Of a stretch of DNA of 64,000 nt, positions 47,001 to 62,000 are shown in pieces (the first letter of the stretch is position 1; every line of letters starts with the position of its first letter). The DNA comes from Distichodus sexfasciatus. Taxonomy: Eukaryota > Chordata > Actinopteri > Characiformes > Distichodontidae. The position numbers and the translations under genes are program-made. The notes below the pieces were generated by a model. The model searched no databases. It was not told the origin of the DNA and saw nothing but the letters and a program-made list of their open reading frames with translations. The stretch is taken from NCBI GenBank assembly GCA_032718565.1, contig JAVGVS010000001.1, positions 5,864,495 through 5,928,494 on the forward strand. The letters are read 5' to 3'.

Positions 47001-50000
47001 TCACTTTTTCTTCTCTGTTATCCCGTATTGTAGACCAGATCATTAAATAGTCATTATGGCTTCCTGATTTAGGATATAGAAAGTATAGAAACAGCTGTAC
47101 AGCAGACAAAGGCAGAATCTCTTCTCGTTCCAGTATTTAACCGCAATTGTAGTTTGTAGCCAAGTCTTCTGCTCTCTGATGAATGTAATGCCTTTAGAGG
47201 AAGAGAAGCAGAAGCTAAAATGGTTAACGAGAGACAATTATCACAGACCCAGATGCATGCTGGGAGCTATGTTTTTAGGAAGTGGAAAAGCAGATGGGTT
47301 TTGATGAGGTCACAGCTGCAAGAGGACAGAGAGGCAGGTCTGATGGTCCAGCTACCCGCAGACAAAAACACATAAATAAATATGAAGATACACACACTCT
47401 TGTCCCTGTTTCCTTTTAGTCCCACTCTTTCATAGCATGTTTCAGTGTTGATATACACTGCAAATTCATGTTGATATACAAAGCAAATTCACAGCACACT
47501 TCTTATAAACACACTAAGATAAGTCCCAGTAAACAGATGCCTTCTGGGATTATCAGTGACAGCAACTGTATTTTAGCAACCGTATGCTACTAAACTAGAT
47601 TACACTAATAATCTATCTGATCTAGATTAGATAAGGAAGCATTAGCATTTCCTAGACACATGGAGAGACTCAATAAACACGGCAACATTGAGCTTGAATG
47701 TTAAGTCAAAGGTTTTGTTTTGAACAACAGTCATCCCTAAATTTACTTAGAACTGATTATACAGCAATATGCATAGCTCACAACAGATCAGTTATCAAGG
47801 GCAACTCTCTTCCAAACCTTTAATCCACTCTGGATCAATCCATCAGGCCTATAATGTCCCACAGCTCCCCGCTGATCAGCTGTATGCTTCCTGCCATGGT
47901 TTCAGTTCCCACATGCTAAGCTAACTCAAGTATTTAATCTCAACATAATTACTCATGGAGATTAATGTCAGTAGAGTGTTGCCTACAATAGGTGCTATGT
48001 AGGCATGGGACCTTTTCTGTATAACGTAGGCACATATAGCATCCTTTACAAGAAAAGTGTGTGAAAAGCCAGTTCAAATTGAGAGGAAAAATAGCCTAGA
48101 AATCAAATAACTCAGAGACAAATAATATATAAAATATATCTATGGAATAAAAAAGATCCAAAGTGAACACTAATAACAAGAGAACAAAAGCCTTAACACT
48201 GTAGCAAAAAAAACTATAGAACTTATATGTCAAAAGTTTAGAAGCCACAGATTGTTTTAGACAAAACGTTATGTGGTTGATATATACATTATATGTGACC
48301 CTCCACGGCAAAACCAGTCGCTTGTCGCAACGGAGGTTTCCGAGAAAAACGACGGTTTATGTTGCGTGGGGTAAAATCTTGGATTTTTTGTTTTTAGTGT
48401 TTTGAAACAGTGGAAGGTCTATACTGTGCTGTTGTGAATAAATTTCGCTGAAAAACTTACCCTTTCCATCCTAAAAACGTGACTTTCTTGAGGTGAGGAA
48501 TTTAGTTCCAGCGGAATGTTAAAAGTTTCTGTTTTGCCCGCTCTACTTTAATATTTACGGTAAATCCGCTCGTTGACTAGCGAGTCTTCCGAGTTCAGTT
48601 AACCTAACGCAGGTAGGCTATCCGTGTGACTGTGAATGCAGCGTAGGCTACCGTAAATACAAACATAGCCGCGACCGCACCAAGCGTCTGTGAGTGCTAT
48701 GTCGATAGTCAACTTCAAAGGCAGATTTCTCCGTTCTCACTTGGCATGACAGGAGAAACCCGACTCCTTTGAATGTTGATATCTCAGTCATATGTCATCC
48801 GATTCGCTGGATATAGGTATCGTTTTGAAGGTTGATTTATGCCCTTTCTTGAAAATTTGCGACAAGCGACTGGTTTTGCCATGGAGGGTCACATATAGGT
48901 TTGTGGGAGACTTCAGTCTTGTAGGATAAATGTCTAGTTTTTAGCAATGCAAATATCAATAATGAATAAATTAGCACATTTATCCCATTGAAATTGTAGG
49001 GCGTTGCATTAGAAATAAAAGCGAATAGTAAAGAGTATGCTGAATCATACGTCATGTGTCAAAACAATGCAACAGCCAAGGGGAATAAACGTCTGAAAGC
49101 TTAAGGAGTACACAGGCTGCACAGTTGGCCATGCTTCGATTCATCTCAGAGGTCGAATGTTCCTGTTGCCTTGCAGGCAACTCAGAGACAAAGTTGGGAC
49201 CATTTAGCCTGAATTGTATCCATATTTATCCAAACTGCTTTCAGACAGTTCAAAAAGTTAGACAAACGACGTATAAATAGAGGGTGATTTGAGTAGAAAG
49301 AAAGAAAAAATGGCTCTCCTTTAAAAGTTCAAAACCTGTGCAGTGAGCTCAGTGGCCCAGTTCTGCACTGACAAGAACAGGTGAAAAAGAGCTTTTGATC
49401 ATTTCTGGTACCTTACTTCTAGCTGACAGATTGCAGTGTGTGTGTGTGTGTGTTTTGAGTGCATTGGGTGGGGGGGCTCTTTTCTGTGTTTGTCTCTGAG
49501 CTCCCAGTATGCTAACTTTTTGAACTTTTTTTGAGGCAGTCTTGCATATTTCATGATGATGATGACACCATGAATGCAGACTTTCAGTCCCTAGAAATCC
49601 ATGTGTTAAAGGTCTGCTTTTCCCCCTTCTTTCTATCTCCATCTGTCTGTGCGTCTAGATGGGTGCGCGAGTTCCTAAACGAGGAGAATAAGGGCCTGGA
49701 CGTGTTGGTGGACTATCTCTCATTTGCACAGTACGCTGTCACGTAAGTCACCCATGCTTATACACTACATACAATAAGCACAATGGCTCCTTTCTCCCCA
49801 GTCGCTGATGTATTGCCACATGCTGCCTCGTAAGTGGGCACGTTTAATCCACTCTCTCCCTCCCTCGCTCCTGTTTGGGAGACTTTGTATATAATGTACA
49901 CTGTGTACAGACCATTCACAAAGACTGGCCATTCACAAGGTCCCTATTTTGGGGCTACAGCATGTGGACAATCCGACGAGCAGTTTTCTGACTAAATATG

Positions 50001-53000
50001 TTTACTGCTGTGTAGAAGCATGTCTACTTAGGCATCACACACCCACTGTGTACATTGTTTTCGCAGCCAAATGCATACGTAAAATGGGGGGAATTGATAT
50101 ATTATCTAAGTAAGGATGCTCCAATCCAATGCTGATATTGTATATTGGTCCAATACGGATTCACAGGATCGGGTATCGGTAACAATGCTAAAGTGCAAAA
50201 GTTTTGAGCCAATCCATGTGAAAGTGAGTGATTATTTGTCATTGTGAACACAGCACAGCACACAGTGCATCACAACAAAATGTGACCTCTGCATTTGAGC
50301 CATTCGTCAAGGAGCAGTTCACATGCGAGCAGTACTTGGGGACGATACCTTGCTCATGGTACCTCAGTGGTACGGGATGTGAACCAGCGTCCTTCCCATC
50401 ATGATACGAAATGCCTTAACCGTTATGCTACCAACTGCCCCAGATGTTCTTAAGGCGTTAGGTTGCAACATTTGCAAATTTACATATTAACACTGTTTCT
50501 CAAATGTTCTTTAAGAAACTCAAGAAAGTGTGACTCCTTGGCATTGAGATAAGAAAAAACAAGGGGTGGCTCAAGACTTGCACAGGACTGTATACTGTAT
50601 GTGTTTGCTATATTTTTGTTTTACCATGTTAGAAAAGAAAGGTTTAAGTAAAGTCTGATGTTGTTTGACAAATAAATGAATGCTCAGTCTCTTCCACACA
50701 GCGAGACATGCATCTTATTAAACACTGGCGTCATATCAGTCGTATGACTGATACCCCAGTCCCAGGTTTCTGTATTGTGACTGGGAATGAAAAAGATCAG
50801 TGCATTTCTAATAGTAATATAGTCTCAGGAATTTGGATTATCTGAATTCATCACTTTAAGTGTTATTCACTAAATATAATAGTTGTGATTCAAAAGGAAG
50901 AAACAATAAGGACAAAACCAAACTAAAAGACACAAAACTCCACCACATAGCACACCAGACGCAAGGCAAACATTAAAATGGATGTCAGGCTTAAACACCC
51001 CCATACACTGGCGTAACACATCACGGTAGACGTACCTAAACAAGGATGGGAACAAGTTCCTCTGGTTGCCGTTCGTGACATTGTGTAATTGTATAAATGT
51101 TTGTGAGATAACATCAGTCATGTGTTATATCTTGCATCAGAAATTAATTAACTTACTGACTGACAGATTTGATGGTGACTGCGTTGAGAATGGCACAGAC
51201 AACTCAGTGGATAAATCCAAATCTTGGAATCGTTCTATTGAAGATCTCCACACCGGGAGCAACCTGCCTTCACCTGTTACTGGAAACAACCTGAGCAGAG
51301 CTGGGAGACACTCCACATTACGGTACAGAGGCTCGTGGTTTATTTGAACAAACTCACTTCTTTACTTTGCAACGTACCTTTTTGTGTAATAAATCAGTTT
51401 TATCTTTGGTGTGACTCAGATATTATCTTATGATATGACTGCCTGTGATTTTTGTAGTGGGTTTGTATGGTAATGGGTCTGTTAGTCTTCTAGCAGGAAA
51501 TCTAAATTACAGGCTGAGAGGAAAACCATGATGCCTACTGAGTCACCTGCTTGATTTGGATCTGTCTGTTCCGTACAGTGATGAGTTAAAATGACACAAT
51601 GGCATTGTGAGGCTTTAAGGTGACAGTTCTACATTCCAGACTCTTTGATCTTATCAACTCTTGGTCTTAGTCATGTTAGATGGATATACAGTATTTAATG
51701 AGTCATTGGCTGATGAACAAATCAGGAAGTTGTTAATTACCAATTGCCTGTGTGTTATCAGTCAAGAGGTTTTATGTGGTTTAACGGCTTAAGCACGATC
51801 GCCCCCGGTAGCGGAGGCAGAACGGGATGGCTTTAAATAGACGATAAACAAACATATGCATGCGGCACATCACCATCACCGATAGAATCTCGTCTAAAAA
51901 TCTCAAACAACAAATTCCACCTAAACATAACACAATTCCAGCACCAAACACATAAATAAACAAAGAACAAAAACACTGCGTAGGTCTACGTGAAAGAAAT
52001 ACGGCTGTAGGATCTATACTACTATGGCTAACCATGCATATCGCATATCATATGAAATCCCAGATTACGCAGATATGTATTTTTTTGGCAAACGTGATTG
52101 TTTTTTTCATGTCTGCTGTGTTGCATCTTCCTTTATTCTGACCCAGTAACATGTTCCACAGTAATCTCACAAGTGTTATCTTTGATACCAAAAGCATAAA
52201 AATAGACATTGTGGTTGCCGAGATATACACATTTTATTTTGGGTGTCTGTAAAACAGTCTCAGGGCTTAACAGGTTATAATTACAAGCCATAAGAATGTG
52301 CTGCTCATGTGTGAGATTTTTATGAAAAGCTTTTATAATGAGAGTTTTTGTATTTATTTTTTTGTTTAAATATTTTAGTTTTTCTTTTATTAGAACAACA
52401 TAGTTGGGGGGTGGGGGTGTAGTTGGGGGTTTCATAGTTGGTGGTGAGCTGGAAGATCATGTGTGTATTCATGTCTTTCTATCACTTCTCCTCTCTCTCT
52501 AGTTTACTGCTGTGTGCTCCCATCTTCCGCACAAGGCAGGTTTTCTCTTGTAAGAGTGCTGTCTGCCGTTCTCCTCTCATCTCTCAGCCTCACCTCCCCC
52601 TCTCCCCTGTAGCATGAGATTTTGCAGAAGTTCATAAATGCTGTTGTAGCTGGTGAATGAAAGCTTGGTAGTGAAGTCAGTGCTGCGTTGTAGGTCTCCA
52701 CACTCCTCATCCGTGTCTTATTCTCCATGCGCTGTGTGCACATATTGATGTATCCAGTTCGTACATCCACCTTCAATTGACCGTTATATCTTGTGCTGTC
52801 CTCCCTGTGCACCTGCCTCTTGGTCTGCTTAAAACTTTATCAGCTTTATCTACTAGTGCTTGGAAAACCTGTATGAATCGTTTATTCTCTGTGACTAATA
52901 AACCTGTGGAAATGGAAACCCTTTTACATACCTAGAGCACTCACCATGGGTGAGGGTATGTGTTCGGCTTTTAGACGTAAAATTGGCTTGAATATTTTAA

Positions 53001-56000
53001 GCAGGGATTGAAAAGGGAATGGCTTTTTTTATTTCAGTTAGTTTTGAGCAGAATACTCATGTTCCTTTATGTACTGAATATAGAATTCTGTGGCCTCTGC
53101 TCTCTAACTAATAAGTGAGTTGAATTGTATACATTGAGGTGTGATATGACCTCAGATCAGTATTGATTAATTGAACATTTTAAGTTATGATAGACAATTT
53201 TTTAGTTTTTTGTTCACTGACAAGATTTATACTTGAATAACCTTGAATATTAATACTGCTTTTTTTGCTCATCTTTGTGATTTTAAAATAATGGAAGGAA
53301 ACACAGATGTGGGACGGGTTGGAGTCACATGACACACGCATATGTACGTAAGGGGACAGTACATGAACACACAATCGGAAAAAGCATTGATAGAATTATT
53401 ATTCTTAAAAAGGATTAACATAATTAAAAAAATAATCAAAATAACTGTCATGGACAAAATTACGTCAGTTTGAATTTATGAATGTCAGTTTTGATTAAAT
53501 TTCAATTAATTGCCCACCCCTAGAAGAATAGATAATAAAATGACAGTGCTCCAGCTGTTAGGTCCCAGCATGGTTGTATGCAGTATGCTTAGAGTTAACG
53601 TCAGGTTAATATGTGGCAGGACGTAAAACATTTTTTACTTTGACTTAGTTTAGTGACACTTATGTTACCACCATGTTTCCGGGTCTCAGGTATTACGTAA
53701 AGGAATGACAAAACCAGGTCATTTGGAGGAAATTAATGAGGCATCATCTTAGTTTTTTGTATGTCATCTGGCTCCTTTTAGCTAAGCATTTATTTGAATA
53801 GTTATTAAAGTTATTAAACTTGAGAGTGACAGTGTCATTCAGAAAGTTGGTGACTACAATGAATCATCTATTATTAGCTAATACGAGCACTCTGATTCAG
53901 CTCTAAAGTAGCCGTTTATTAAGTGTGTTAACAGTACCTTTAGGGCAGGGCACTTTACTCCACCAAGTTCTGATCCATTGCCAAGTGTTGCCACAGCGAG
54001 CCTGCCAAAGCAGATCCACACAGCACCTGTGTGCTCAAGCTCTGAATGAGTCTAACTTTAATCAGACGCAACATGATTCGTCACACTTCCGTTGATATGA
54101 TGAATGAGTTACGCATGTGTTACAGTGTGTACACAATCTTGAAGACCGTTTGTGATTTAAACATGGGTGTGCACTCTCACTCTCACACCTCACCTTTGTG
54201 TGCTCACCAAGCATGTTAGGAGGATAGAACTACTAGATGCTTGGGATGCTCTGAATATTTGGAGGAAGAGCCTGGTTAATCTTGGCTCAGATTTCTAGGC
54301 AGCGCTCCAGTTCATTCATCCTAACAGGAAGGCAGGAGAGACGCGGATCTTGCTTACCTTACTTAAAATAAATGTTGTGTTTGTGTGTTCATGCACGTGT
54401 GTGTATGTGTGTGTGTGTGTGTTCATGTGCCTGTGTGTCATCTTTGTGGCTCAGCGTTCTTTTGTGGACGCACAGGAAACTCTAATAGTGTCTGAACCAG
54501 AGATCATGCCTTCAGGCTCATGACTGTGTTTGTGTATGCGTGTACGTGCATGTGTGTAGCCTCAAGTGCTCATTTTGGATAAGTTCGCTCCATGTGTCGT
54601 GTGACAGGCCTGAAAACCTTGTTCGTGCGTGATTTCGTGCCCACAGTAACTCTGTGCCATGTTGCAGTCTGAAAGGATAAAGTCTCTCTCTTTCTCCTCC
54701 TCCCTCTTTCTCTTTGTGTGTGTGTGTCGCTCTCCTGTATTTCACACGGCTCATTTTGTACTTTCAAAGCGGCACAGACCACCGCCATGCATGTCAATGA
54801 TGCTGCCATTGTGTGCTGTGCAAGTAAAGTGTGTGTGTGTGTGTGTGTGTTTGAGAGAGTTAGGGCTAAGTCAGTACACCCTGCCCCTTCTACGGCAGTG
54901 CTGTAGTATAGGTTGTTGTGTCTTTCTGGTTGTAACTTGCAGTGGGTTGCCAGTTGCAGCAGGATCATTAACATTGTTCTTTTTTATGTTATTTTTACTT
55001 TTTTATGACATAATTATCGGAGTTCTATAAATCATTATTGCATTTCACTGTTGACCCCATTGTGTATTTGTTTTTCCAATTAAGCTTGTGAATGGTGTTT
55101 TTTACACACTGCACCTGCTTGTCAGTGGGAGAGCTGTTTATCCCCTGGGCGTCTTTTGTGAAACATTGTCTCCTCCCCGCCTCTCTTCTCAGATGCAATA
55201 CGCTGCCCAGCAGAAGAACGTTGAAAAATTCCAGATTAATATGTAAGAAGGATGACGTTCATGTTTGCATTATGTGTCTGCGAGCCATCATGAACTACCA
55301 GGTGAACAACATGTACATGCAAGAAATAATGTGCCATTAATTTCTAATGATTTTGTCGTTAATGTTACTAATGAGGATGAACTTTCTTTAGTATGGATTT
55401 AACATGGTGATGTCCCACCCACATGCTGTGAATGAAATTGCACTAAGTCTGAACAACAAGAATCCCAGGTAAAGTTTTGTGGTGTGAGTGTGTGAACACT
55501 TGTTTTTTAAAGTCCCTAGAGAATAGGGTTTTCCCAACATGCATTGCTGTTTCATTCAGGCAGGTTGTGCGTCCACTGTCTGGGCCATAAATACTGGCAG
55601 CTGCAACTGAAGTCCTTTTAATCTAGTGTGTGTGTTTCCTGAATTTTGTTGTTTTGAAAAATTCCTCCCGTGTAACTGTCCTTGGTATAACAGTAGTTTA
55701 TGTAGCTCATAAACACAAGATCGCTATTGAGAAAGCATGCTAGACATTGTTGTATTCTCTGTAAGTATTTATAGAATCTACCAACCCTTCATGGAATGTT
55801 TAAGGAGAGTTTAATTCAATCTCAGAATGGCAATCATGTCCACAGTAGGAATCTAAAGGTAGTGTGTTAGTTTCTATTATTAATGCCTATTGTTGTAGAA
55901 ACACTTATCGTTTCAACTCATTTCAGAACAAAACCTGACCTTTCTTGCGTCCACTTTAGGACAAAAGCCCTGGTGCTGGAGCTGTTGGCCGCTGTGTGTC

Positions 56001-59000
56001 TGGTGAGAGGAGGCCATGAGATCATCCTCTCTGCTTTTGATAACTTTAAGGAGGTATGAATCTGGTGTATTCTTTCATTAATGTGACTTTTATTTCCACA
56101 CTGTCCCACTGAATGAAGGAACTCTCACTGCTTTCATATGTTAGTGGGATTTTGACTCCTGTCTTTCAGATCTCTGATGTAATTCATTCATCCTTGTTAG
56201 ACGTTGTACTGATGAGTCATACTTTCTATTGATTTTCAGGTTTGTTCAGAAAACCAGAGATTCGAGCGGCTAATGGAGCACTTCAAGAATGAGAACAATA
56301 ACATTGACTTCATGGTAAGCTCAGTTCAGCCAAATAATGAACTAAAGTGTTCAAACATCTCTCTAATTTAGAGTCTTAAAAAAGAAACATTTTCGATTTC
56401 CAAACATTTGTAGAAGCTTTAATTATAATTACACATTGCAGATGTAATCAAACCTTCTCCATTGTGCCTGACCCTCTAGGGTTAAGGTTAGGGACAGTAC
56501 TGTGACTAACAATGAATGACAGTTGATGGGAAAGTAAGATAGTGAAGAGACTAGCCGTCGCAGTCAAATGTGTTAATGTTGTAAGTTAGTTTGATTTGGA
56601 TTAGATTAGACATCACCCATGAGACATGGTCTTGGAAAACTCATAGATGTACAAAATCATAGAGGCAGGATGAAACAAATATCCTAATCCAACCTTTAGG
56701 GATCCTGCTGTCGTGATGAGGGAGTATTATGTGTTTTTACATTATCTTAGAAACTTTCACAGGTTACTAATCAAACGAGTGACAGTCTCACTGAGATTTA
56801 TATTTAAGTTATTTTTTCAGCATGAGCCCTGAGACTGATCAAATTTATTATCTTATGACTTCATTCAGCAAATTTTTGTCAATGTGTTATTAAATATTAT
56901 CAGCTGTAGCAAACTATTTTCATTGTAAAATGAAATCTGTAGTAAACATACGACTACATTGAAAGTCTCTAAATTAGAGATTATTTTTTAAATCCCAGGT
57001 GGCGTGTATGCAGTTCATCAACATTGTGGTCCACTCAGTAGAGGATATGAATTTTAGAGTACATCTCCAGTACGACTTTACTAAACTGGGACTGGACGAG
57101 TACCTGGATGTGAGTATGCCTTCTACTGCTCAATTAAAGTCAGGATTTTGCGGTTTTAGAGTGAAATCCCTAACTCTGCTCTCTCCGTCTCTGTGAGTAG
57201 AAACTGAAGCACACGGAGAGTGATAAACTGCAGGTGCAGATCCAGGCCTACCTGGATAACGTGTTTGATGTCGGCGCTCTGCTGGAGGATGCAGAGACGA
57301 AGAACGCAGCCCTGGAGCGGGTGGAGGAGTTGGAGGAGAACATGTCTCATGTGAGTGAAGTGTTGACAGAGCTGTCACACTCAAAACGCTTTCATGTTTC
57401 TTTTCCCCAGCCGACCTCTCTCTCTCTCCTATGAAAGTTATACTTAAGGCTCTTCTGGAGGCAAAGCTGAATTGTTTGTTTGCTTTAGTTGATGAGTACA
57501 TTATCATATTAAGTCAATCACCTTAAATTACTCCTGTCCTCAGTTAGCTTAATTAGGGGATTTAGAGCATGGTTGCAATGCATGCACCTGAGGATTTGTT
57601 AAATGAAATGTAACACAAGCACAGATTGATATAAAGGTTCTTATTAAACTCAGAACATGGTCAAATGTTCTCCAGCTAAATGTGTGCAGGTTAATTATCA
57701 CTCAGTGTCTTATTATACAGTATACAGATTAACACATCATTACTGTTTCTGCACAAACTCCATTTTATATTTATTTATAATATTGGGAACATTTACTCAT
57801 TTTTATGCACTCTTAGTGCACTAGATTATTACAACAATCAGAAATCCATTTAAAAGATAGCTTTCAAAATATAGCTGTTATATATAAAAAGCATGCTGTC
57901 CTCTTGATGTCCATAACGTTCATTACATATACATAGACAAACATTATCAATTCAAACACAAAATATTATTTTTGTATTTGTGAATTTTTCTGAACTTCCC
58001 CTGTAGATGACAGAGAAGCTGCAGGACACAGAAAACGAAGCCATGGCAAAGATTGTAGAGCTGGAGAAACAGCTCATGCAGAGAAACAAGGATCTGGAAT
58101 CATTACGGGTGAGACCATCTAAACATCTACGATGCAGTTTATCTGGACTGTGCTCATGCCCATGGTCATTTTAGCTTTCTAAATAAATAAGCGTGCGTTT
58201 TAAAGATGAAATCGTTAAATGTTCTGCTGTACATGCTGTGCAGCCCAAAACAGTCTCGCCATATCACAGACACGGATATCATTTAAATTCTAGGAGTCAA
58301 AGAATGTCAGGAACTTGTCATAAATGCCTCTACTAATATATACTGTACTTTAAAATATACGTCTTGTTTTTATCTGGAAATAGGAGGAGTGTAAAGAAGT
58401 TAGCACACAGGTGCACACGCTGAGAAGGGTGGTAAAAGAGAAGGACGAGACCATCCAGAGACAGAGCAACCTGGAGAAGAAGATACAAGAACTGGAGAAA
58501 CAAGGAACCCTTAAGATCCAGAAGAAAGGAGATGGCGACATCGCCATCCTGGCCCCTAGTCTGCCCAGTAACGGCCTGCTGCCAGGGCCAGAGGGCATGA
58601 TGGGACTGCACATTGGTGGCGTGACTGGTCCTGTAGGGTCCAGTAATGGGCTAGAACCTGGCATGGACATGCTCCCTGTCCCACCTCCTCCTCCACCTCC
58701 ACCACCGCCGCTGCCCGAATCCTGTGAGTAACTTGGATGGAAGTTATTATGATGAGGTTAGACAGGAAGAACACTTCATTTTTAATTTGTGTAATTTAAG
58801 ATTAACCCATTGTTTTGACTCTAGCTTTACTGCTTTGGCAGTAAATACATTTATACAGTGAGAGTAGACTATGTAACTACAAACAGCATAAAAAAGTATA
58901 CAAACATATACATTTTGGTGGTATTTTGAGTTCAGTTTTTCAAAGCTCTAATGTAATTCATTCATAATTGTAATCATATTTAACTTAAAATTACCTTGTT

Positions 59001-62000
59001 TTGTTTTTAAATCTCTTAGACTAAAATGTGCGATAGTAACAGTAGTAGAAAGTCAGTTCGTAAGGTTGGTGATGGCCTAGTGTTAGTATACTCTCCTCCA
59101 GACCAAGGTTCTAGGTTAAAATCCAGCTCTGTCTACCTCCGGAACCACCACTCTTATCCCAGAGTTCCTACAGTTCTTATTAGTGCTACTTTCCATAGTA
59201 GAGACACAGCAAGTCCATTAGACAGAGCAAATGTCTTTATTTGTGCTGTTGCTGAATGAGTCTCGGTGAGAAAGAAATGTCTATTTACACACTTCCATAG
59301 CAAAATTGATCCTGTTGTCTTATTTATTCTTGTTATATTACTGAGATTTTCCACTCTCTCACTCTCTCTGTCACACAGACTCTTGGATCACTCTGCTCTT
59401 TCATGTTTTCTCTTTTATGATTGTTTATTTCCTCCCATTCATTCTCTCTCTCTCTCTCTCTCTTGTTTACTCTTGCAGTACCAAACGGTCTATCAGCTGT
59501 CGAACCTCCGCCACCTCCCCCTCCTCCTCCCCCTCCTCCTCCACCTCCACCTCCTCCACTCCCTGGTTTTGGCTCAGCCATACCCCCACCCCCACCGTCT
59601 TTACCCCCCATGGCTCCACCTTTGCCAGGCTGCGGATCTCCAACCATTATCTTCAACACGGGCTTCTCAGGTAAGACTGGGATCGTTTCAAATCAGAATA
59701 AGGTGCTTATGCTAGAGTTTGATTGTATTGTTGCTTTGCAATATGGTTGTAGTGTCCTGGTAATAGAATACTCACCTAGGGAGCGACTAGTCGTAGGTTT
59801 CAATCTAGCTCTATCCTACAGCCAGAAGTACCGGCATTGGTATCCTGAGCAAGAGTCTTAACCCCAAGTTGCTCCAAGGAGAACTCTTGCGCCCCTGTAA
59901 TCAGGAAACGGTAGTCGTTCTGGCCAAGATACTATCCATGTGATCGGCATGTAGACTGTGAGGGAAAACAGTGTACCAGGAAATGTGGGCCTCTTTCTTA
60001 AAAGTGTTCCTAAGAAAGTTAAGACTTTGAAATAGTATAATATTATACAACGGTTGAATTGGAGAAAACCCAAAAAGCCAATATTTTGCACAAATATGTT
60101 AATATCGTATATAATTTGGGTTACAGTGCTCTTTACCATCTGCAGATGCACCTCTTAGGTAAGAATTAATCTAGAGCTGCAACTAGAGCTGAAACGATTA
60201 TTCGAATAACACACGGAACATCTCACAAATACTTTCACATGCGGAGGAATCAGGTCTTGTCTTGATCGAGCCACTGAAAACGTGCCTTACTAATAAGTGT
60301 CCTTGTGAAACACAAGTGAAAAGAATTAAACGAAGCTTCGATTCTAGAAAAATTGCCTTGACCAATTTTTCTAACTGAATTATTCGAGTTTTTCGAATAG
60401 TCGTTTCAGCTCAAAATAAATTTTAAATAAGAAATCTTTGGTGAATGTCAGAATCTTGGTAAAAACTGTGTAAGTGGGCTTTAAGAACGAATCTCTTCTT
60501 AAGAATGGTTGGTGAATGAGGCCAAATGCTTTAACGGTTTGAGACAAGTGCAGCAAAATACACACAGCACAGCTAAGTATCACTAAAGATACAACAATAC
60601 ACAGCTTTGTTATTTCTCAGCACTGTGATCATGTTAAAAAGCTGAAATAAGCTTCATAACAGTAATCAGGTATTACTCGGGTGTTTTCCCAAGGGATAGT
60701 GGTGGGTGTCTGCAGGTTAATCTGTGCTGACTCCTTTCAGGTCAAAGCGATAGGGATCAGTGAGAATGTGACTGCCAGTAAGGCTGTTTACTCACTGCTG
60801 CTGTTTAGCGTCTCAGCCAGACAGAGCCCCAGCTTGACTCACTCATGGCCTGACCCTACAGTCATGCAGTCATTGTCACCCTTTTTTCCTTAATCAGAGC
60901 ACTAGAGTGCCTGGTTTCACACAGACTAAACAAAGACAAAATGGTGTAAATGCAGAGGCTGCCAGCATAGAAGTATGTCCTTTATATCATTTTAAGTCTT
61001 ACATAAGAAGCAATTTCCCAAACAGACTCAAGGATAGATAATACCAGCTTATGAAAGCAGAAAGCTTGGCCACAGATTAACTTTTTTGTGCCATAGACAA
61101 AAAGTAGTGCTTAATCCATAAGTAACAATGAATCAAATGCTATCAGAGACAAAACAAGCAACAGTCCTCTGTTCCTTTCAGTCATTACTTGCCAGAGTCT
61201 TTGGCCGACTTGGCCTTTTAGATGAAAAGGTAGAAGGGAAAACCTGGCAGGACATTAACTTTCTGAAGCTGGACTCTGGATCATTAGTTGTTTGGGAAAG
61301 AGCCCAGGACTAGGTTTAATCTGTCCAGGAAGTGCTGCCTGGCTGCACAGATCTGACTGTTAAGTGTGATTTTACACCCTCCCCTGTGTGAATAAGGAGT
61401 TCATTCTGTTTCCACTAAGATGAATTAGCACTGCATAAGATTAAATCTAGGGTTGCACCGATACCAATACCAGTATCGGGTATGGGGCCGATACTTCATT
61501 AATATACGAAAATAAATTGCAGATACCACGCACCGATACCACTCAATGGTATTTCACTACAACTAACTGGTCGTGGTTCGCGGATGTAATTTGTTGTCGT
61601 ACCTGACTTCAATGTCTAGGGGGAGACAATGATTCAATGCTTAGGTTCAGAGGTCCTGTCCACAAGCCCGTGTGAAATCCAGGGCTCCAGATGGCGACTA
61701 CAATGTTCGCCAGTGCGAATGGAGTTTTTTTCCAACTAGTTTGTTTTTTCCAGTCGCCAATGTCAACCATCTCTCTCAATCCAAGGGATTTTTTTTTTTT
61801 AAGAAGCAAGAAACAACTTTTAATTATGCGCAGATAGTCTCAGCCCCAGCGTTTCCCGCAACGCTTTATAGTTAAGGTGGTCGTTCTGACTACGTCCCCT
61901 GCGGGGAAAATAAATAAATAGACATAAAAACCCTGCTGTATCCATAGACAGTAAAAGAATGAAGCCGAATAGTGGCATCTAAACTTCCGAACTCAAAAGA

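Larger units (their letters stand above)
46020..49658 (+). other. fmnl2: fmnl2 intron 4 with Tc1 relic, nested MITE and a long-TIR MITE
   Basis: The Tc1-like relic (46110-46945) is split by a 460-bp MITE. A 608-bp MITE with 41-bp inverted ends lies at 48290-48897, and a GT run at about 49435-49453. About 46.95-48.2 kb shows no recognised repeat. Confidence 0.7.
51323..55192 (+). other. fmnl2: fmnl2 intron 6
   Basis: GT microsatellites lie at about 54398-54422 and 54828-54851, and a hAT-like right end (TTAATTGCCCACCCCTAG, 53504-53521) has no left partner. The stretch 52500-52830 is less A/T-rich than its surroundings and exon-like at its left edge, but no continuous coding sequence was confirmed. 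Confidence 0.6.
58724..59478 (+). other. fmnl2: fmnl2 intron 14 with a SINE relic
   Basis: SINE head and body at 59063-59175 and a CT run (about 59443-59462) next to the acceptor. Confidence 0.65.

Noticed and set aside
50222..50445. tRNA gene on the minus strand suggested by A and B boxes
   Set aside because: No cloverleaf stems. The boxes belong to a SINE head, with a related copy at 40218.
52504..52812. Exon-like edge (tctctctag) and a 102-codon minus-strand frame in fmnl2 intron 6
   Set aside because: The plus-strand frame does not stay open with a phase fitting exons 6 and 7, and the minus frame matches nothing known to me.
59333..59659. Minus-strand Gly-rich frame opposite fmnl2 exon 15
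   Set aside because: It is the antisense shadow of the proline repeat; the plus-strand FH1 exon explains it.
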